The notes beneath the pieces are model-generated. The model saw nothing but the letters and a program-made list of their open reading frames with translations, searched no databases and was not told where the DNA came from. A program made the position numbers and the translations under genes. From JAVJPJ01 sp040217295 (GTDB lineage: Bacteria; Pseudomonadota; Alphaproteobacteria; Rhodobacterales; Rhodobacteraceae), in the NCBI GenBank assembly GCA_964460185.1, contig CAYWTM010000006.1, positions 1 to 55,431 on the forward strand: DNA of 55,431 nucleotides. The letters run 5' to 3'. Below, in pieces: positions 16,549 to 24,800 of this stretch (position 1 is its first letter; the number at the start of each line of letters is the position of its first letter).

Positions 16549-16697
16549 CCACGATCCGACGCCTCGCCCTGACAGGCCTGATCGCCGCGCTTGCGGCCTG
16601 CGGTGCCGATGGCGAACCCGAACGGCCCGATCCGCGCCCCGTCAGCGGCATTTCGATCACCGGCACGGCCGAGATCGGAATAACCGGTCGCGGCTGA
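16545..16697 (+). CDS. Small lipoprotein, possibly LptM-like
   Basis: A 50-residue lipoprotein: MTTIRRLALTGLIAALAACG, with lipobox LAAC and the acylated cysteine at residue 19, then a proline- and charge-rich tail (GADGEPERPDPRP). The start overlaps the argH stop by four bases. The small LptM/LPAM_2 lipoproteins, which help mature the LptD outer-membrane translocon in gammaproteobacteria, have C-G-x-K-G-P-L-Y just after the cysteine; here the match C-G-A-D-G-E-P is only partial. Similar lipoproteins often precede lysA, which here is elsewhere. LptM identity is an inference. Confidence 0.65.
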   Translation: MTTIRRLALTGLIAALAACGADGEPERPDPRPVSGISITGTAEIGITGRG

Positions 16698-16793
16698 CCT
16701 GCGCCGCCACGGTCCCCGGGCGCGGTGCGGACAAATGCGGTCCGGCGACCTTCTGCGGATGGCACGGACATGAAATTTCGCGCGAAACACCCG

Positions 16794-16822
16794 TTGAACC
16801 CTTCGCGAATCGCCCCTAACCT
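16794..16822 (+). promoter_or_regulatory. Candidate greA promoter
   Basis: TTGAAC (16794-16799) and TAACCT (16817-16822) are spaced by 17 bp, about 50 bp before greA. The -35 is good and the -10 weak. Confidence 0.35.
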
Positions 16823-16870
16823 CTGTCATTCAAAAGGTTAACCGACCCCTCTCGCCCATAGGCTGTTTCC

Positions 16871-17338
16871 ATGGACAAAATCCTGATGACCCCGCCCGGC
16901 TATCAACTTCTGAATGCCGAGCTGAAGCATCTCAAAAGCGTTGAACGCCCGAGCATCATTCGGGCGATTTCCGAGGCGCGCGAGCATGGCGACCTGTCGG
17001 AGAACGCGGAATATCACTCGGCCAAGGAAAAGCAGTCCTTCATCGAAGGCCGCATAAAGGAGCTCGAGGGCACCCTGAGCCTGTCGCAGGTCATCGACCC
17101 CAAGACCCTGTCCGGGCCGATCAAGTTCGGGGCCACCGTGGTGCTGGTCGATGAAGATGACATCGAAAAGACCTACCAGATCGTTGGTGAGGCAGAGGCC
17201 AATATCGAAAAGGGCCTGCTCAACATCAAATCGCCCCTCGCGCGCGCCTTGATCGGCAAGGAGGAGGGCGATAGCGTCGAGGTCAAGACGCCTGGCGGTG
17301 ACAAGGATTACGAGATCGTCTCGATTTCTTACGTCTGA
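16871..17338 (+). CDS. greA: Transcription elongation factor GreA
   Basis: Binds the secondary channel of RNA polymerase and stimulates cleavage of backtracked transcripts. The 155-residue product has the standard N-terminal coiled coil with the acidic tip (AREHGDLSENAEYHSAKEKQ) and the C-terminal FKBP-like domain (GATVVLVDEDD... SPLARALIGKEEGD). Length and both domains are normal. No strong ribosome site precedes the ATG at 16871, but the N-terminus MDKILMTPPGY is what I expect. The next gene starts 52 bp downstream. Confidence 0.96.
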   Translation: MDKILMTPPGYQLLNAELKHLKSVERPSIIRAISEAREHGDLSENAEYHSAKEKQSFIEGRIKELEGTLSLSQVIDPKTLSGPIKFGATVVLVDEDDIEKTYQIVGEAEANIEKGLLNIKSPLARALIGKEEGDSVEVKTPGGDKDYEIVSISYV

Positions 17339-17390
17339 TCCAGCCAGCGGCCTGCTGGCCGACGCGCCCCTTATTGGACGAACACGCCCA

Positions 17391-18401
17391 ATGCCTGATG
17401 ACCGGAAACCCACCACCCTCGAACTGGGCCTCTACGCGCGGGAGGAACCGGCGCGCCGCGTCACCGGCGTCGAGATCGCGGCGATTGTCCTGACGGTCGC
17501 CTGGCTGATCGGGGTGTTCATCTTTACCCGTGGCACGCCGCCGGTGGACGGGGGCGGCGTGGCCGATGCGGTTCTGGCGGTTCTGGCGATCCTGATGCCC
17601 GTGGCGCTGATCTGGGTGGCGGCCACGGCGGTGCGAACCGCCCGCGTGCTGCGCGAGGAAGCCGCGAGGCTTCAGGCGTCCATCGACGCCATGCGGGCAG
17701 CCTATGTGGAACAAAAGCAAGGCGCGACGCTCGACCTGAAACCGGCCGTGGTCCAGAAGCTCGATGAACTGGTCGAGGCGCAGCGCGCGGCGGCGCAGGG
17801 CGGGCATGCCACGTTCTCGTCCTTGCGCGCCTTGCCGCCCGCCGAGGACCGCGCCGCGGTTCGCCCGCAAGCGCCCACGGCCGAGGTTCCGCAGCCCGGG
17901 CTGGCCTTTGCCACCCCACAGGAGCCCGAACCGATTTCCGTGGCCGATTTCATCAAGGCGATGAATTTCCCCGAAAACGAGCATGACAAGGAAGGCTTCC
18001 GCACCCTGCGCCGAGCCCTGGAGGATCGCGCGACCGAACGCCTGATCCGCGCCAGCCAGGATGTGCTGACGCTGTTGTCCCAGGATGGCATCTACATGGA
18101 TGACCTGCGCCCCGACCGCGCCCGCCCCGAGGTCTGGCGCAAGTTTGCCGATGGCGAACGGGGGCGGGCGATTGCGGCGCTGGGCGGCATTCACGACCGG
18201 TCGTCGCTGGTGCTGGCGGCGGGCCGGATGAAGAAAGACCCGGTGTTCCGCGATGCGGCGCATCATTTCCTGCGCCATTTCGACCGCACCTTCATGGAAT
18301 TCGAACGCCATGCCTCGGACGCGGATATCGTGGCGCTGGCCAACACCCGCACCGCGCGCGCGTTCATGTTGCTGGGTCGTGTGACCGGCACCTTCGACTG
18401 A
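17391..18401 (+). CDS. Membrane-anchored coiled-coil protein of unknown function
   Basis: A 336-residue protein I do not recognise as a named family. Two membrane segments lie near residues 23-43 and 52-74. They are followed by a helical coiled-coil region (RTARVLREEAARLQASIDAM), a proline- and alanine-rich linker around 145-180, and a soluble helical domain to the end. The start at 17391 (MPDDRKPTTLELGLYAREEP) comes after the greA stop; an upstream in-frame start would overlap greA. Topology suggests both termini are cytoplasmic. Co-transcription with greA is possible. Confidence 0.7.
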   Translation: MPDDRKPTTLELGLYAREEPARRVTGVEIAAIVLTVAWLIGVFIFTRGTPPVDGGGVADAVLAVLAILMPVALIWVAATAVRTARVLREEAARLQASIDAMRAAYVEQKQGATLDLKPAVVQKLDELVEAQRAAAQGGHATFSSLRALPPAEDRAAVRPQAPTAEVPQPGLAFATPQEPEPISVADFIKAMNFPENEHDKEGFRTLRRALEDRATERLIRASQDVLTLLSQDGIYMDDLRPDRARPEVWRKFADGERGRAIAALGGIHDRSSLVLAAGRMKKDPVFRDAAHHFLRHFDRTFMEFERHASDADIVALANTRTARAFMLLGRVTGTFD

Positions 18402-18424
18402 GCGTTGTGGGGCCTCGCCTCGGA

Positions 18425-19876
18425 TCAGCCAAGCGCGTCGATCAACGCGGCCTCGTGGCCCAGTCCCATGATCCAGCCTTCCTCGCGGTCGCCTTCCAGC
18501 AAGATCTCGTCCAGCATCGACGGCGGCAGTCCGGCAAAGGCCTGGGCCAGAACGCGCACCTGCGCCGCATCGAGGATTTCATCCGCCTGCTGGCGGGCGC
18601 GCACCTCCCGATCCAGAAGCGAAGGGTAGATTTCGGCCAGCACGATCGGCGCATCACGGGTCTCGAACGGGCGCACGGCCAGCATCTGTCCATAGCGCTG
18701 GCGCAGTGCCTGAAGCCGGGGCAGGCCAAGCAAGGCCTGGCTGCCGACCGATCCCGTGGTGAACAGTTTCCAGCAGGGCTGGGCGCGGGGCAGGCGCCGT
18801 TCGACCTCGCGTCGCTCGGCCATCCCGTGGGCATGCCGCTGTGATCCCCGCATGGGAAGATCGGGTGTCGCGCGCGACGTCGGGCAGCCCCAGAACGGGC
18901 CTATACCGGGAAACCTGCGATTGATCTGCTCGGCCACGTCAAAGCGGTTGTTCGCGTTCGCCGCGTCATCCTCGATCGTCGCAGACAGCCAATCCCAAAG
19001 GGCCAGCGGATCTGCCCGGCCGGTCATCGCCCGCGCAAATCCGCGCGGGTATCCGAACGGGAAATCAAACCCCGCCAGCACGCGGTGCTCCTGGGCCAAT
19101 GCCGCATCAATGGTGGTTTCCAATGCGGCCTGCGCCGCCGCCCGCGTGCGGTGATACGCGACATCCACGCGGCCGGCCGATGCCGTGGCAACAAAGATCG
19201 CGTCCTTGGTCGGGCGCGCGGGCGACGGTTGTGACCGCGCGGACCAATCCACCATGATGACGGTGTCAAAGCCGGCGGATGTCCCTGGGCGCAACAGGTG
19301 TTCGGCGCGGCTCAGATCCTCGGGCCGGTTGATGTTGAAAAACGCCGGTATCGCGCCGGGCGGGAACTGCACCGCAACAGCACCATGATGCGATGTCCAG
19401 TCTGTCACCTTGCGCATGCCATCGCGCAAGGCCGCCCGCAACTGCCCGCGCAGACCGACCGACCATAGCCCGCAGGTGCCATGCATCCCATCCGCCGTGG
19501 CGGCCAGCACGATGGGCGCATCCTGCCCCATCAGGCGGGCCGCCAGATCAGCGGGCAGGAACGGGGTGTCCACAGGCGCTGTCAGAACCTTGCTTGCCCC
19601 CCGTTCGGCAGCCCAGTCCATCGCGGCCAGGATACCGGCCAGCGGGCCGAACCCGGCCGCGTCGCCATCGTGCAGAACCGGCAGGCCGAACCGCGCGTAG
19701 CGTGCCGGATCATCATTTGCGTTGATCGCCAGCGCCGCACAATGCGGGGCCAGTCGCCCGATGACATGCGCGATCAAAGGCTGCCCGCCGAGATCCGCAA
19801 ACCCCTTGTCGCCGCCGATCCTGCGCCCCGCGCCACCGGCGAGGATCACGCCAAGCGGTTTTTCCGGTTTTGTCAC
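18425..19876 (-). CDS. mobA: MobA guanylyltransferase fused to an RNase H-like (DUF429-type) domain
   Basis: Residues 1-195 are a molybdenum cofactor guanylyltransferase, which attaches GMP to molybdopterin: LAGGAGRRIGGDKG nucleotide motif at about 12-25, GFGPLAGILAA, APVDTPFL and FFNINRPEDL. From about residue 204 to 483 a second domain follows with acidic residues in strand contexts (TVIMVDWSAR, AGFDFPFGYP, LAEIYPSLL), like DUF429 RNase H-fold proteins. It is not MobB: no P-loop is seen. I chose the GTG at 19876 (VTKPEKPLGV) after a GGGGG stretch; an upstream ATG at 19981 would run into the azlC leader. The second domain's role is unknown. Confidence 0.8.
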   Translation of the reverse strand: MTKPEKPLGVILAGGAGRRIGGDKGFADLGGQPLIAHVIGRLAPHCAALAINANDDPARYARFGLPVLHDGDAAGFGPLAGILAAMDWAAERGASKVLTAPVDTPFLPADLAARLMGQDAPIVLAATADGMHGTCGLWSVGLRGQLRAALRDGMRKVTDWTSHHGAVAVQFPPGAIPAFFNINRPEDLSRAEHLLRPGTSAGFDTVIMVDWSARSQPSPARPTKDAIFVATASAGRVDVAYHRTRAAAQAALETTIDAALAQEHRVLAGFDFPFGYPRGFARAMTGRADPLALWDWLSATIEDDAANANNRFDVAEQINRRFPGIGPFWGCPTSRATPDLPMRGSQRHAHGMAERREVERRLPRAQPCWKLFTTGSVGSQALLGLPRLQALRQRYGQMLAVRPFETRDAPIVLAEIYPSLLDREVRARQQADEILDAAQVRVLAQAFAGLPPSMLDEILLEGDREEGWIMGLGHEAALIDALG

Positions 19877-19998
19877 ATCGCCCCCATCAGACTTGCTGAA
19901 ACGCCGCCTCGAAATGGATGAATTGCATCTGCCCGGCCCACGCCTTAGGCACGCGGCACCGCAGCCCGTTTTCCGTTTCAAAGGCTACCGCAAGCCCG

Positions 19999-20712
19999 AT
20001 GCCAGCCGCCACATCCAAATCCGCCTTTTTGCGCGGCATCCGCGCAGCGGCCCCGTTCTTGGTGGTCGTGATCCCCTTCGGGATGCTGTTCGGCGTCGTG
20101 GGCACCGAGGCGGGCCTGTCGCTGGTCGAAGTCATGAGCTTCACCACGCTGGTGATTGCCGGCGCGTCCCAGTTCACCGCGCTGCAACTGATGGCCGAAG
20201 AGGCGCCGACGCTGATCGTGATCGCCTCTGCTCTGGCGGTCAATCTGCGCATGGCCATGTATTCCGCGGCACTGGCGCCGCATCTGGGGGCAGCGCCCTT
20301 CTGGCAACGGGCGTTGATCGCCTACATGAACGTGGACCAGACCTATGCGCTGTCGCATCAGAACCACGAGGATCACCCCGCCGCACCACTGGCCGACAAG
20401 GTGGCCTTCTTCTTTGGAACCTGCGTCCCCATCGTGCCGCTTTGGGTGGCCGCGACCTGGACGGGTGTGGTGGTGGGGGCCGCTATCCCGCCGCAACTGG
20501 GGCTCGATTTCGCGGTGCCGATCACCTTTCTGGCGCTGATCGGCCCGGCCTTGCGGACCCTGGCCCACGTGGCGGCGGCGCTGACCTCGGTCGTCATGGC
20601 GGTGCTGCTGTCGTTCTTGCCGTGGAACCTGTGGCTCTTGGCTGCCGGCCTGGCCGCGATGATCGTCGGAGCCGAGGTGGAACGCCGGATGGCGCTGCGA
20701 GGCCGCCCATGA
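19999..20712 (+). CDS. azlC: AzlC-type branched-chain amino acid exporter, large subunit
   Basis: A 237-residue membrane protein of the AzlC/YgaZ family, which with AzlD exports branched-chain amino acids or similar compounds. Visible family features are RGIRAAAPFLVVVIPFGMLF, GASQFTALQLM, NLRMAMYSAALAPHL and a C-terminal half with three more hydrophobic segments. The start is uncertain: the ATG at 19999 gives a normal length but has a weak ribosome site; in-frame starts up to 19918 are possible. The stop overlaps azlD by four bases. Confidence 0.9.
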   Translation: MPAATSKSAFLRGIRAAAPFLVVVIPFGMLFGVVGTEAGLSLVEVMSFTTLVIAGASQFTALQLMAEEAPTLIVIASALAVNLRMAMYSAALAPHLGAAPFWQRALIAYMNVDQTYALSHQNHEDHPAAPLADKVAFFFGTCVPIVPLWVAATWTGVVVGAAIPPQLGLDFAVPITFLALIGPALRTLAHVAAALTSVVMAVLLSFLPWNLWLLAAGLAAMIVGAEVERRMALRGRP

Positions 20713-21041
20713 GCGGATATTCCACGCTTGAGGTCTGGATCATCATCCTGGCCCTCGGGGTCGGCACCTTTCTGATCCGGTTTTCGTTTCTGGGCGTTCT
20801 GGGGGACCGGGATCTTCCGCCATGGGTCTTGCGCCACCTGCGCTATACGGCGGTCGGCATTCTGCCCGCGATGGTGACGCCGCTGGTGTTGTGGCCCCAC
20901 GGGGCCGAAGGCGGGCTGGATCCGCAGCGCATCGCCGCCGCGGCCGCCGCACTGGCCCTTGGTCTCTGGACCAAGAACCCTATCTGGGCCGTGGGTGGCG
21001 GCATGGTGATGTTCTGGTGCTTTGGCTGGCTGCTCGGCTGA
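20709..21041 (+). CDS. azlD: AzlD-type small subunit of amino acid exporter
   Basis: A 110-residue membrane protein of the AzlD/YgaH family, with about four hydrophobic segments and the family pattern WIIILALGVGTFLIRFSFL, then LRYTAVGILPAMVTPLVL. It starts inside the azlC stop (ATGA), the usual coupling for this two-part exporter. It ends 33 bp from the stop of the convergent nitrilase fusion gene. Confidence 0.9.
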   Translation: MSGYSTLEVWIIILALGVGTFLIRFSFLGVLGDRDLPPWVLRHLRYTAVGILPAMVTPLVLWPHGAEGGLDPQRIAAAAAALALGLWTKNPIWAVGGGMVMFWCFGWLLG

Positions 21042-21074
21042 CCGGCCCGTAATCAGACCCGGTCCTGGCCGTCC

Positions 21075-22622
21075 CTAGCCACCGTCGCTCCACCGTGTCC
21101 GGTACAGATCGAACCGGCGGTCGCGCAGGTTGCGCACAGATCCCGCCGCGCGGGCCCATTGCACCGTTGCAAGGTTCAGATCGGCCACGATGATCATCTC
21201 GACATTCTCGGAGGCTTCCGCCGCGATCCCGTCGCGCGCAAAGGGGAAATCGCACGGTGTGAAGATGGCCGATTGCGCGTACTGGATATCGAGGTTCGAT
21301 ACATTGTCGAGATTTCCGACCATGCCCGAGGTCACGACGTAACACTGGTTTTCGACCGCGCGCGCCTGGCAACAGTACTTGACCCGCAAATGCCCGTGCC
21401 GCGTGTCGGTGTTGTACGGCACGAACAAGATCCGCGCGCCCTGATCGGCCAGGCGGCGGGCGGCTTCGGGGAACTCGCTGTCGTAGCAGATCATCACGCC
21501 GATCGGGCCGCAGTCCGTGTCGATGACGTCGATCGAGTCGCCGCCCTTTATGTTCCAGCTGGATCGTTCATCGGGGGTCGGGTGCAGTTTTTCCTGCCGG
21601 TGCACCGTGCCGTCGCGCAGGAACACATGGCAGATGTTGTGGATATCGCCATCCTCGGTCTTGGTGGCGTGGCTGCCGCCGATGATGTTGATCGCACGGC
21701 TCAGCGCCATCGCCTTAAGTCGTTCCACAAAGGTCGCGGTGTGCTCGCTTGCGCGGTCAATGGCGCGGTCCGGCGGCAGTTCCTCGTCCTCGCAAGATAG
21801 CAGTTGCAGGGTGAAATGTTCCGGAAAAACAACGAAATCCGACCCGTATTCCGCGGCGATATTGGTGAAATAATCGACGGTTTCGTAGAATTCTTCGGGG
21901 GATTTCAGGGTGCGGGCGTTCAGCTGCACCGAGGTGACTCGCACGATTTCCGTGTTCGTGCGGGTGACCGGCTGGCTGTCCGAGGACGGATCGTAATACG
22001 GATTGCGCCAGATCATCAGGGCCGCATGGCCGCCTGACGCGCGGTCTTCGGGGGCGTAGTGGGGCAGGGCGCGCAGCGGCTCGAACCCGCTTCGCATCTG
22101 GAAGGACAAGATGGTGTCCTTGAGGTCACCGTTCTTGACGGCCTCCAGATAGGCTTGCGGCGTGCCGTGGGTGCGCTGGGCGCGGCGAAAGCCGGGAATG
22201 CGGCCGCCAAAGGCGATGCCCTTCAGCCCCAGGTCCACGCAAAGCCGTTCCCGCGCGCTGTAAAGCCGCTTGCCGATGCGCAGACGCCGGCGGGACGGAT
22301 CCACCATCACCTCGAGCCCGTACAGCCAGTCCCCGTTTGCGTTATGCTGCGACCCGTACCCGCCGCCGCTGATTTCCGACCAGCTATGGGCGGCCATCAC
22401 CCGGTCTTCGTTGATGATGGTCGAGGCCGCGTAGCCCACGATCGCGCCCTCGTAGACGGCGATGAAGGTGCCTTCGGGAAAGGCGCTGATCTGGCCCGAG
22501 ATCTGGCCGCGCGTATAGGGGGCCTCTTCGGGGTAGACGCGGCGCGACAGGTTTACCGCACCGTCCACATCGGCCAGCGTTGCGTGGCGGATTTCAAGCG
22601 TGGGCCTGGTGTTCGTGGCCAT
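21075..22622 (-). CDS. GNAT acetyltransferase-nitrilase (carbon-nitrogen hydrolase) fusion
   Basis: A 515-residue two-domain protein. Residues about 8-210 are a GNAT-like N-acyltransferase domain (WLYGLEVMVDPSRRRLRIGK is the acyl-CoA-binding region). Residues about 226-500 are a nitrilase-superfamily amidohydrolase with the E-K-C triad at E268 (VFPEHF), K345 (RQEKLHP) and C379 (VMICYDSEFPE). The second half would hydrolyse an amide or nitrile; the natural substrate is unknown. The start MATNTRPTLEIR at 22622 follows AAGGAAAG. The same fusion exists in other bacteria as far as I recall. The LysR gene upstream is on the same strand. Confidence 0.9.
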   Translation of the reverse strand: MATNTRPTLEIRHATLADVDGAVNLSRRVYPEEAPYTRGQISGQISAFPEGTFIAVYEGAIVGYAASTIINEDRVMAAHSWSEISGGGYGSQHNANGDWLYGLEVMVDPSRRRLRIGKRLYSARERLCVDLGLKGIAFGGRIPGFRRAQRTHGTPQAYLEAVKNGDLKDTILSFQMRSGFEPLRALPHYAPEDRASGGHAALMIWRNPYYDPSSDSQPVTRTNTEIVRVTSVQLNARTLKSPEEFYETVDYFTNIAAEYGSDFVVFPEHFTLQLLSCEDEELPPDRAIDRASEHTATFVERLKAMALSRAINIIGGSHATKTEDGDIHNICHVFLRDGTVHRQEKLHPTPDERSSWNIKGGDSIDVIDTDCGPIGVMICYDSEFPEAARRLADQGARILFVPYNTDTRHGHLRVKYCCQARAVENQCYVVTSGMVGNLDNVSNLDIQYAQSAIFTPCDFPFARDGIAAEASENVEMIIVADLNLATVQWARAAGSVRNLRDRRFDLYRTRWSDGG

Positions 22623-22694
22623 GATGTCTTTCCTTGGCTTGGGTGCCGCCAACCTCGCAGCTTCGGGCGCGGCCCTCAAGACCGGGGCCCGGGA

Positions 22695-23555
22695 TCACGC
22701 CAGCAGACGGGCCAGGTCCGGATGGGGGAAACTGCGCCGGACGGTAACAGCGTAGAAGATCTCGGTGATATTCAGGTCGAATGGCGCGGTGGCCAGTACA
22801 CCGCTTGCGATTTCGTCGGCCAAAACGACCGAGGGCACGATCGCCAGGCCATGCCCCGCACGGGCCAGAAGACGCACCATCGCCATGTCGTCGACTTCGG
22901 CCAGTATGCGAGGTTGCGCGCCGATGCGCGCGGTCAGCGCCTCGAACCCGGTGCGGATCGAACTTTCGGTGGGCACGATCACCGGCTCGGCAGCCAGCAG
23001 GCCCGCCAGATCGCGGTGCTTCAGGCGTTCGGGCGGGCCATGCAGGTGCACGGGTTGCTCGGCAATGCGATGGGCCACGAAATCGGCGCCATAGTCGCCC
23101 GGAGGCGGTTCGGTGGTCAGCACGATATCCAGCGCGAGGGATTTGAGCGACGCCAAAAGCGCGTCGGCATTGCCCGATTTCAGGATGATGCCCGCAGCGC
23201 CCGATTCCAGAACCGGCCCGAGAAAGGACATCTGGAAATTCCGCGACAGCGTCGACAGCGCCCCCACCCGCAGGGGCTGCGGCGCGGGACCGGCACGCTG
23301 GAGCGTCGCCAGCAGTTCTTCCCCCGTGCCAAAGATTCGTTCCGCATGATCCAGCGTGATCCGGCCGACTTCGGTCAGATCCAGACGCCGGCCGACGCGG
23401 TCGAACAGGCGGTGGCCAAGCCGATCCTCCAAGGTATTGATCTGGCTTGATAATGCGGATTGAGACAGGTTCAGCCGCTCGGCCGCGCGGGTCAGGTGCC
23501 CCTCGCGGGCGACCTCGCGGAAATAGCGCAGGTGGTGATAATTCAGGTGATCCAT
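22695..23555 (-). CDS. LysR-family regulator (NhaR-like), divergent from SbtA-like transporter
   Basis: A 286-residue LysR regulator with a winged helix at MDHLNYHHLRYFREVAREGH and LNLSQSALSSQINTLEDRLG, resembling NhaR-type members. The effector-binding domain follows from about residue 90 (PLRVGALSTLSRNF). The start at 23555 is directly beside a palindromic T-N11-A site, which points to autoregulation. The divergent gene, 98 bp away, is a sodium/bicarbonate transporter homologue and is the likely target. A role in ion or inorganic-carbon response would fit but is inferred from position only. Confidence 0.92.
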   Translation of the reverse strand: MDHLNYHHLRYFREVAREGHLTRAAERLNLSQSALSSQINTLEDRLGHRLFDRVGRRLDLTEVGRITLDHAERIFGTGEELLATLQRAGPAPQPLRVGALSTLSRNFQMSFLGPVLESGAAGIILKSGNADALLASLKSLALDIVLTTEPPPGDYGADFVAHRIAEQPVHLHGPPERLKHRDLAGLLAAEPVIVPTESSIRTGFEALTARIGAQPRILAEVDDMAMVRLLARAGHGLAIVPSVVLADEIASGVLATAPFDLNITEIFYAVTVRRSFPHPDLARLLA

Positions 23556-23556
23556 T

Positions 23557-23573
23557 GTTCTAATTTATAGAAC
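23557..23573. promoter_or_regulatory. LysR-type operator between lysR and the SbtA-like gene
   Basis: GTTCTA-N5-TAGAAC is a perfect 6-5-6 dyad containing T-N11-A, one base from the lysR start codon and 80 bp from the transporter start. The surrounding 80 bp are strikingly A+T-rich for this genome (tracts of T and A to about 23610), as in a regulated divergent promoter. Confidence 0.65.
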
Positions 23574-23653
23574 GAAAATACAGAAAAGATATATTTTTTA
23601 TCTCTCTCCAAGTCGCATACCCATCGCTCAAATTCAAACAAGGGGGTTACCCA

Positions 23654-24733
23654 ATGGAACATGTGATGGATATCGCGGCGACGTTCGTAGCGCAGCTGCA
23701 GCAGCCGACGCTGGCGTTTCTGATCGGCGGCATGATGCTGGCCGCGCTGGGCAGCAAGTTGCAGGTGCCGGATGCGGTCTACAGCTTCATCGTGACGCTG
23801 TTGTTGCTGAAAGTCGGGCTTGGCGCGGGGATCGCAGTGCGCGAGGCGGATCTGATGTCGCTTGCGGTTCCCGCGCTTTTCGCGGCCATTCTGGGCGTTG
23901 CCATCGTGCTGCTGGGGTCGCGGACACTGGCGCGCTGGAAAGGGGTCAGCCACATGGACGGCATGGCCACGGCAGGCCTGTTCGGGGCGGTGTCGGCCTC
24001 GACGCTGGCGGCGGGCATGGCGGTTCTGGACGATGAAGGCATTGCCTACGAAGGGTTCATCGGCGCGCTTTACCCCTTCATGGACATTGCAGCCCTCGTG
24101 ACGGCGATCGTCATGGCGCGGATGGCCAAGGCCCGGAATGCGGCGACACAGGCCATTGCTGCCGGGGACGGAACCATGACCATGGGCGGCGGCGGGTCCG
24201 GCGGGCCGGGCCTTGCCGGAAGCGGAGTAGATGCGGGCATGGTGCGGGGCATCCTGACCGATACCTTCCGGAGCCCTGCGGTATCCGCCCTTCTGTTGGG
24301 CCTGGCGCTGGGGATCCTGGCCAAACCCGATGCCGTCTTCGAAGGCTTTTACGAACTGCTGTTCCGGGGCCTGTTGTCGATCCTGATGCTGATCATGGGG
24401 ATGGAAGCATGGTCGCGGCTGTCGGAATTGCGGAACGTGGCGCATGCCTACGTGGTGTATGCGGTCGCCGCCCCCCTTGTGCACGGCGCGATGGGCTTTG
24501 GGGCCGGGGTTCTGGCCCATCACCTGACCGGGTTTTCGGCCGGTGGCGCGGTGCTGCTGGCGGTGATGGCATCGTCCAGCTCGGACATTTCCGGCCCGCC
24601 CACCCTGCGCGGTGCCCTGCCAGAGGCGAATCCCTCGGCCTATGTGGGCTCGTCCACCGGTCTCGGAACGCCAGTGGCCATCTTGTCGATCCCGATCTGG
24701 ATCGCGCTGGCCGGCATGGTGATCGGGTTCTGA
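23654..24733 (+). CDS. SbtA-like sodium-dependent bicarbonate transporter
   Basis: A 359-residue membrane protein of the SbtA (DUF897) family, which imports bicarbonate with sodium. About ten hydrophobic segments are visible in two related halves, joined by a glycine-rich loop near residues 170-195. Family motifs include SFIVTLLLLKVGLGAGIAVR, GLFGAVSASTLAAGMA and MASSSSDISGPPTLRGALPEANPS. Cyanobacterial SbtA feeds carbon fixation; no RuBisCO is seen here, so it may supply anaplerotic carboxylases or serve pH balance. No PII-like SbtB gene is adjacent. It is divergent from the LysR gene. Confidence 0.88.
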   Translation: MEHVMDIAATFVAQLQQPTLAFLIGGMMLAALGSKLQVPDAVYSFIVTLLLLKVGLGAGIAVREADLMSLAVPALFAAILGVAIVLLGSRTLARWKGVSHMDGMATAGLFGAVSASTLAAGMAVLDDEGIAYEGFIGALYPFMDIAALVTAIVMARMAKARNAATQAIAAGDGTMTMGGGGSGGPGLAGSGVDAGMVRGILTDTFRSPAVSALLLGLALGILAKPDAVFEGFYELLFRGLLSILMLIMGMEAWSRLSELRNVAHAYVVYAVAAPLVHGAMGFGAGVLAHHLTGFSAGGAVLLAVMASSSSDISGPPTLRGALPEANPSAYVGSSTGLGTPVAILSIPIWIALAGMVIGF

Positions 24734-24800
24734 TCGCCGGACGAGAGGACCACGGAACCGGCGCGGCCCCTGCAGGCTGCGCCGGTCCTGGTTTCGCGCA

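Noticed and set aside
18425..19262. MobB as the second domain of the MobA fusion
   Set aside because: No Walker A P-loop is present in this part.
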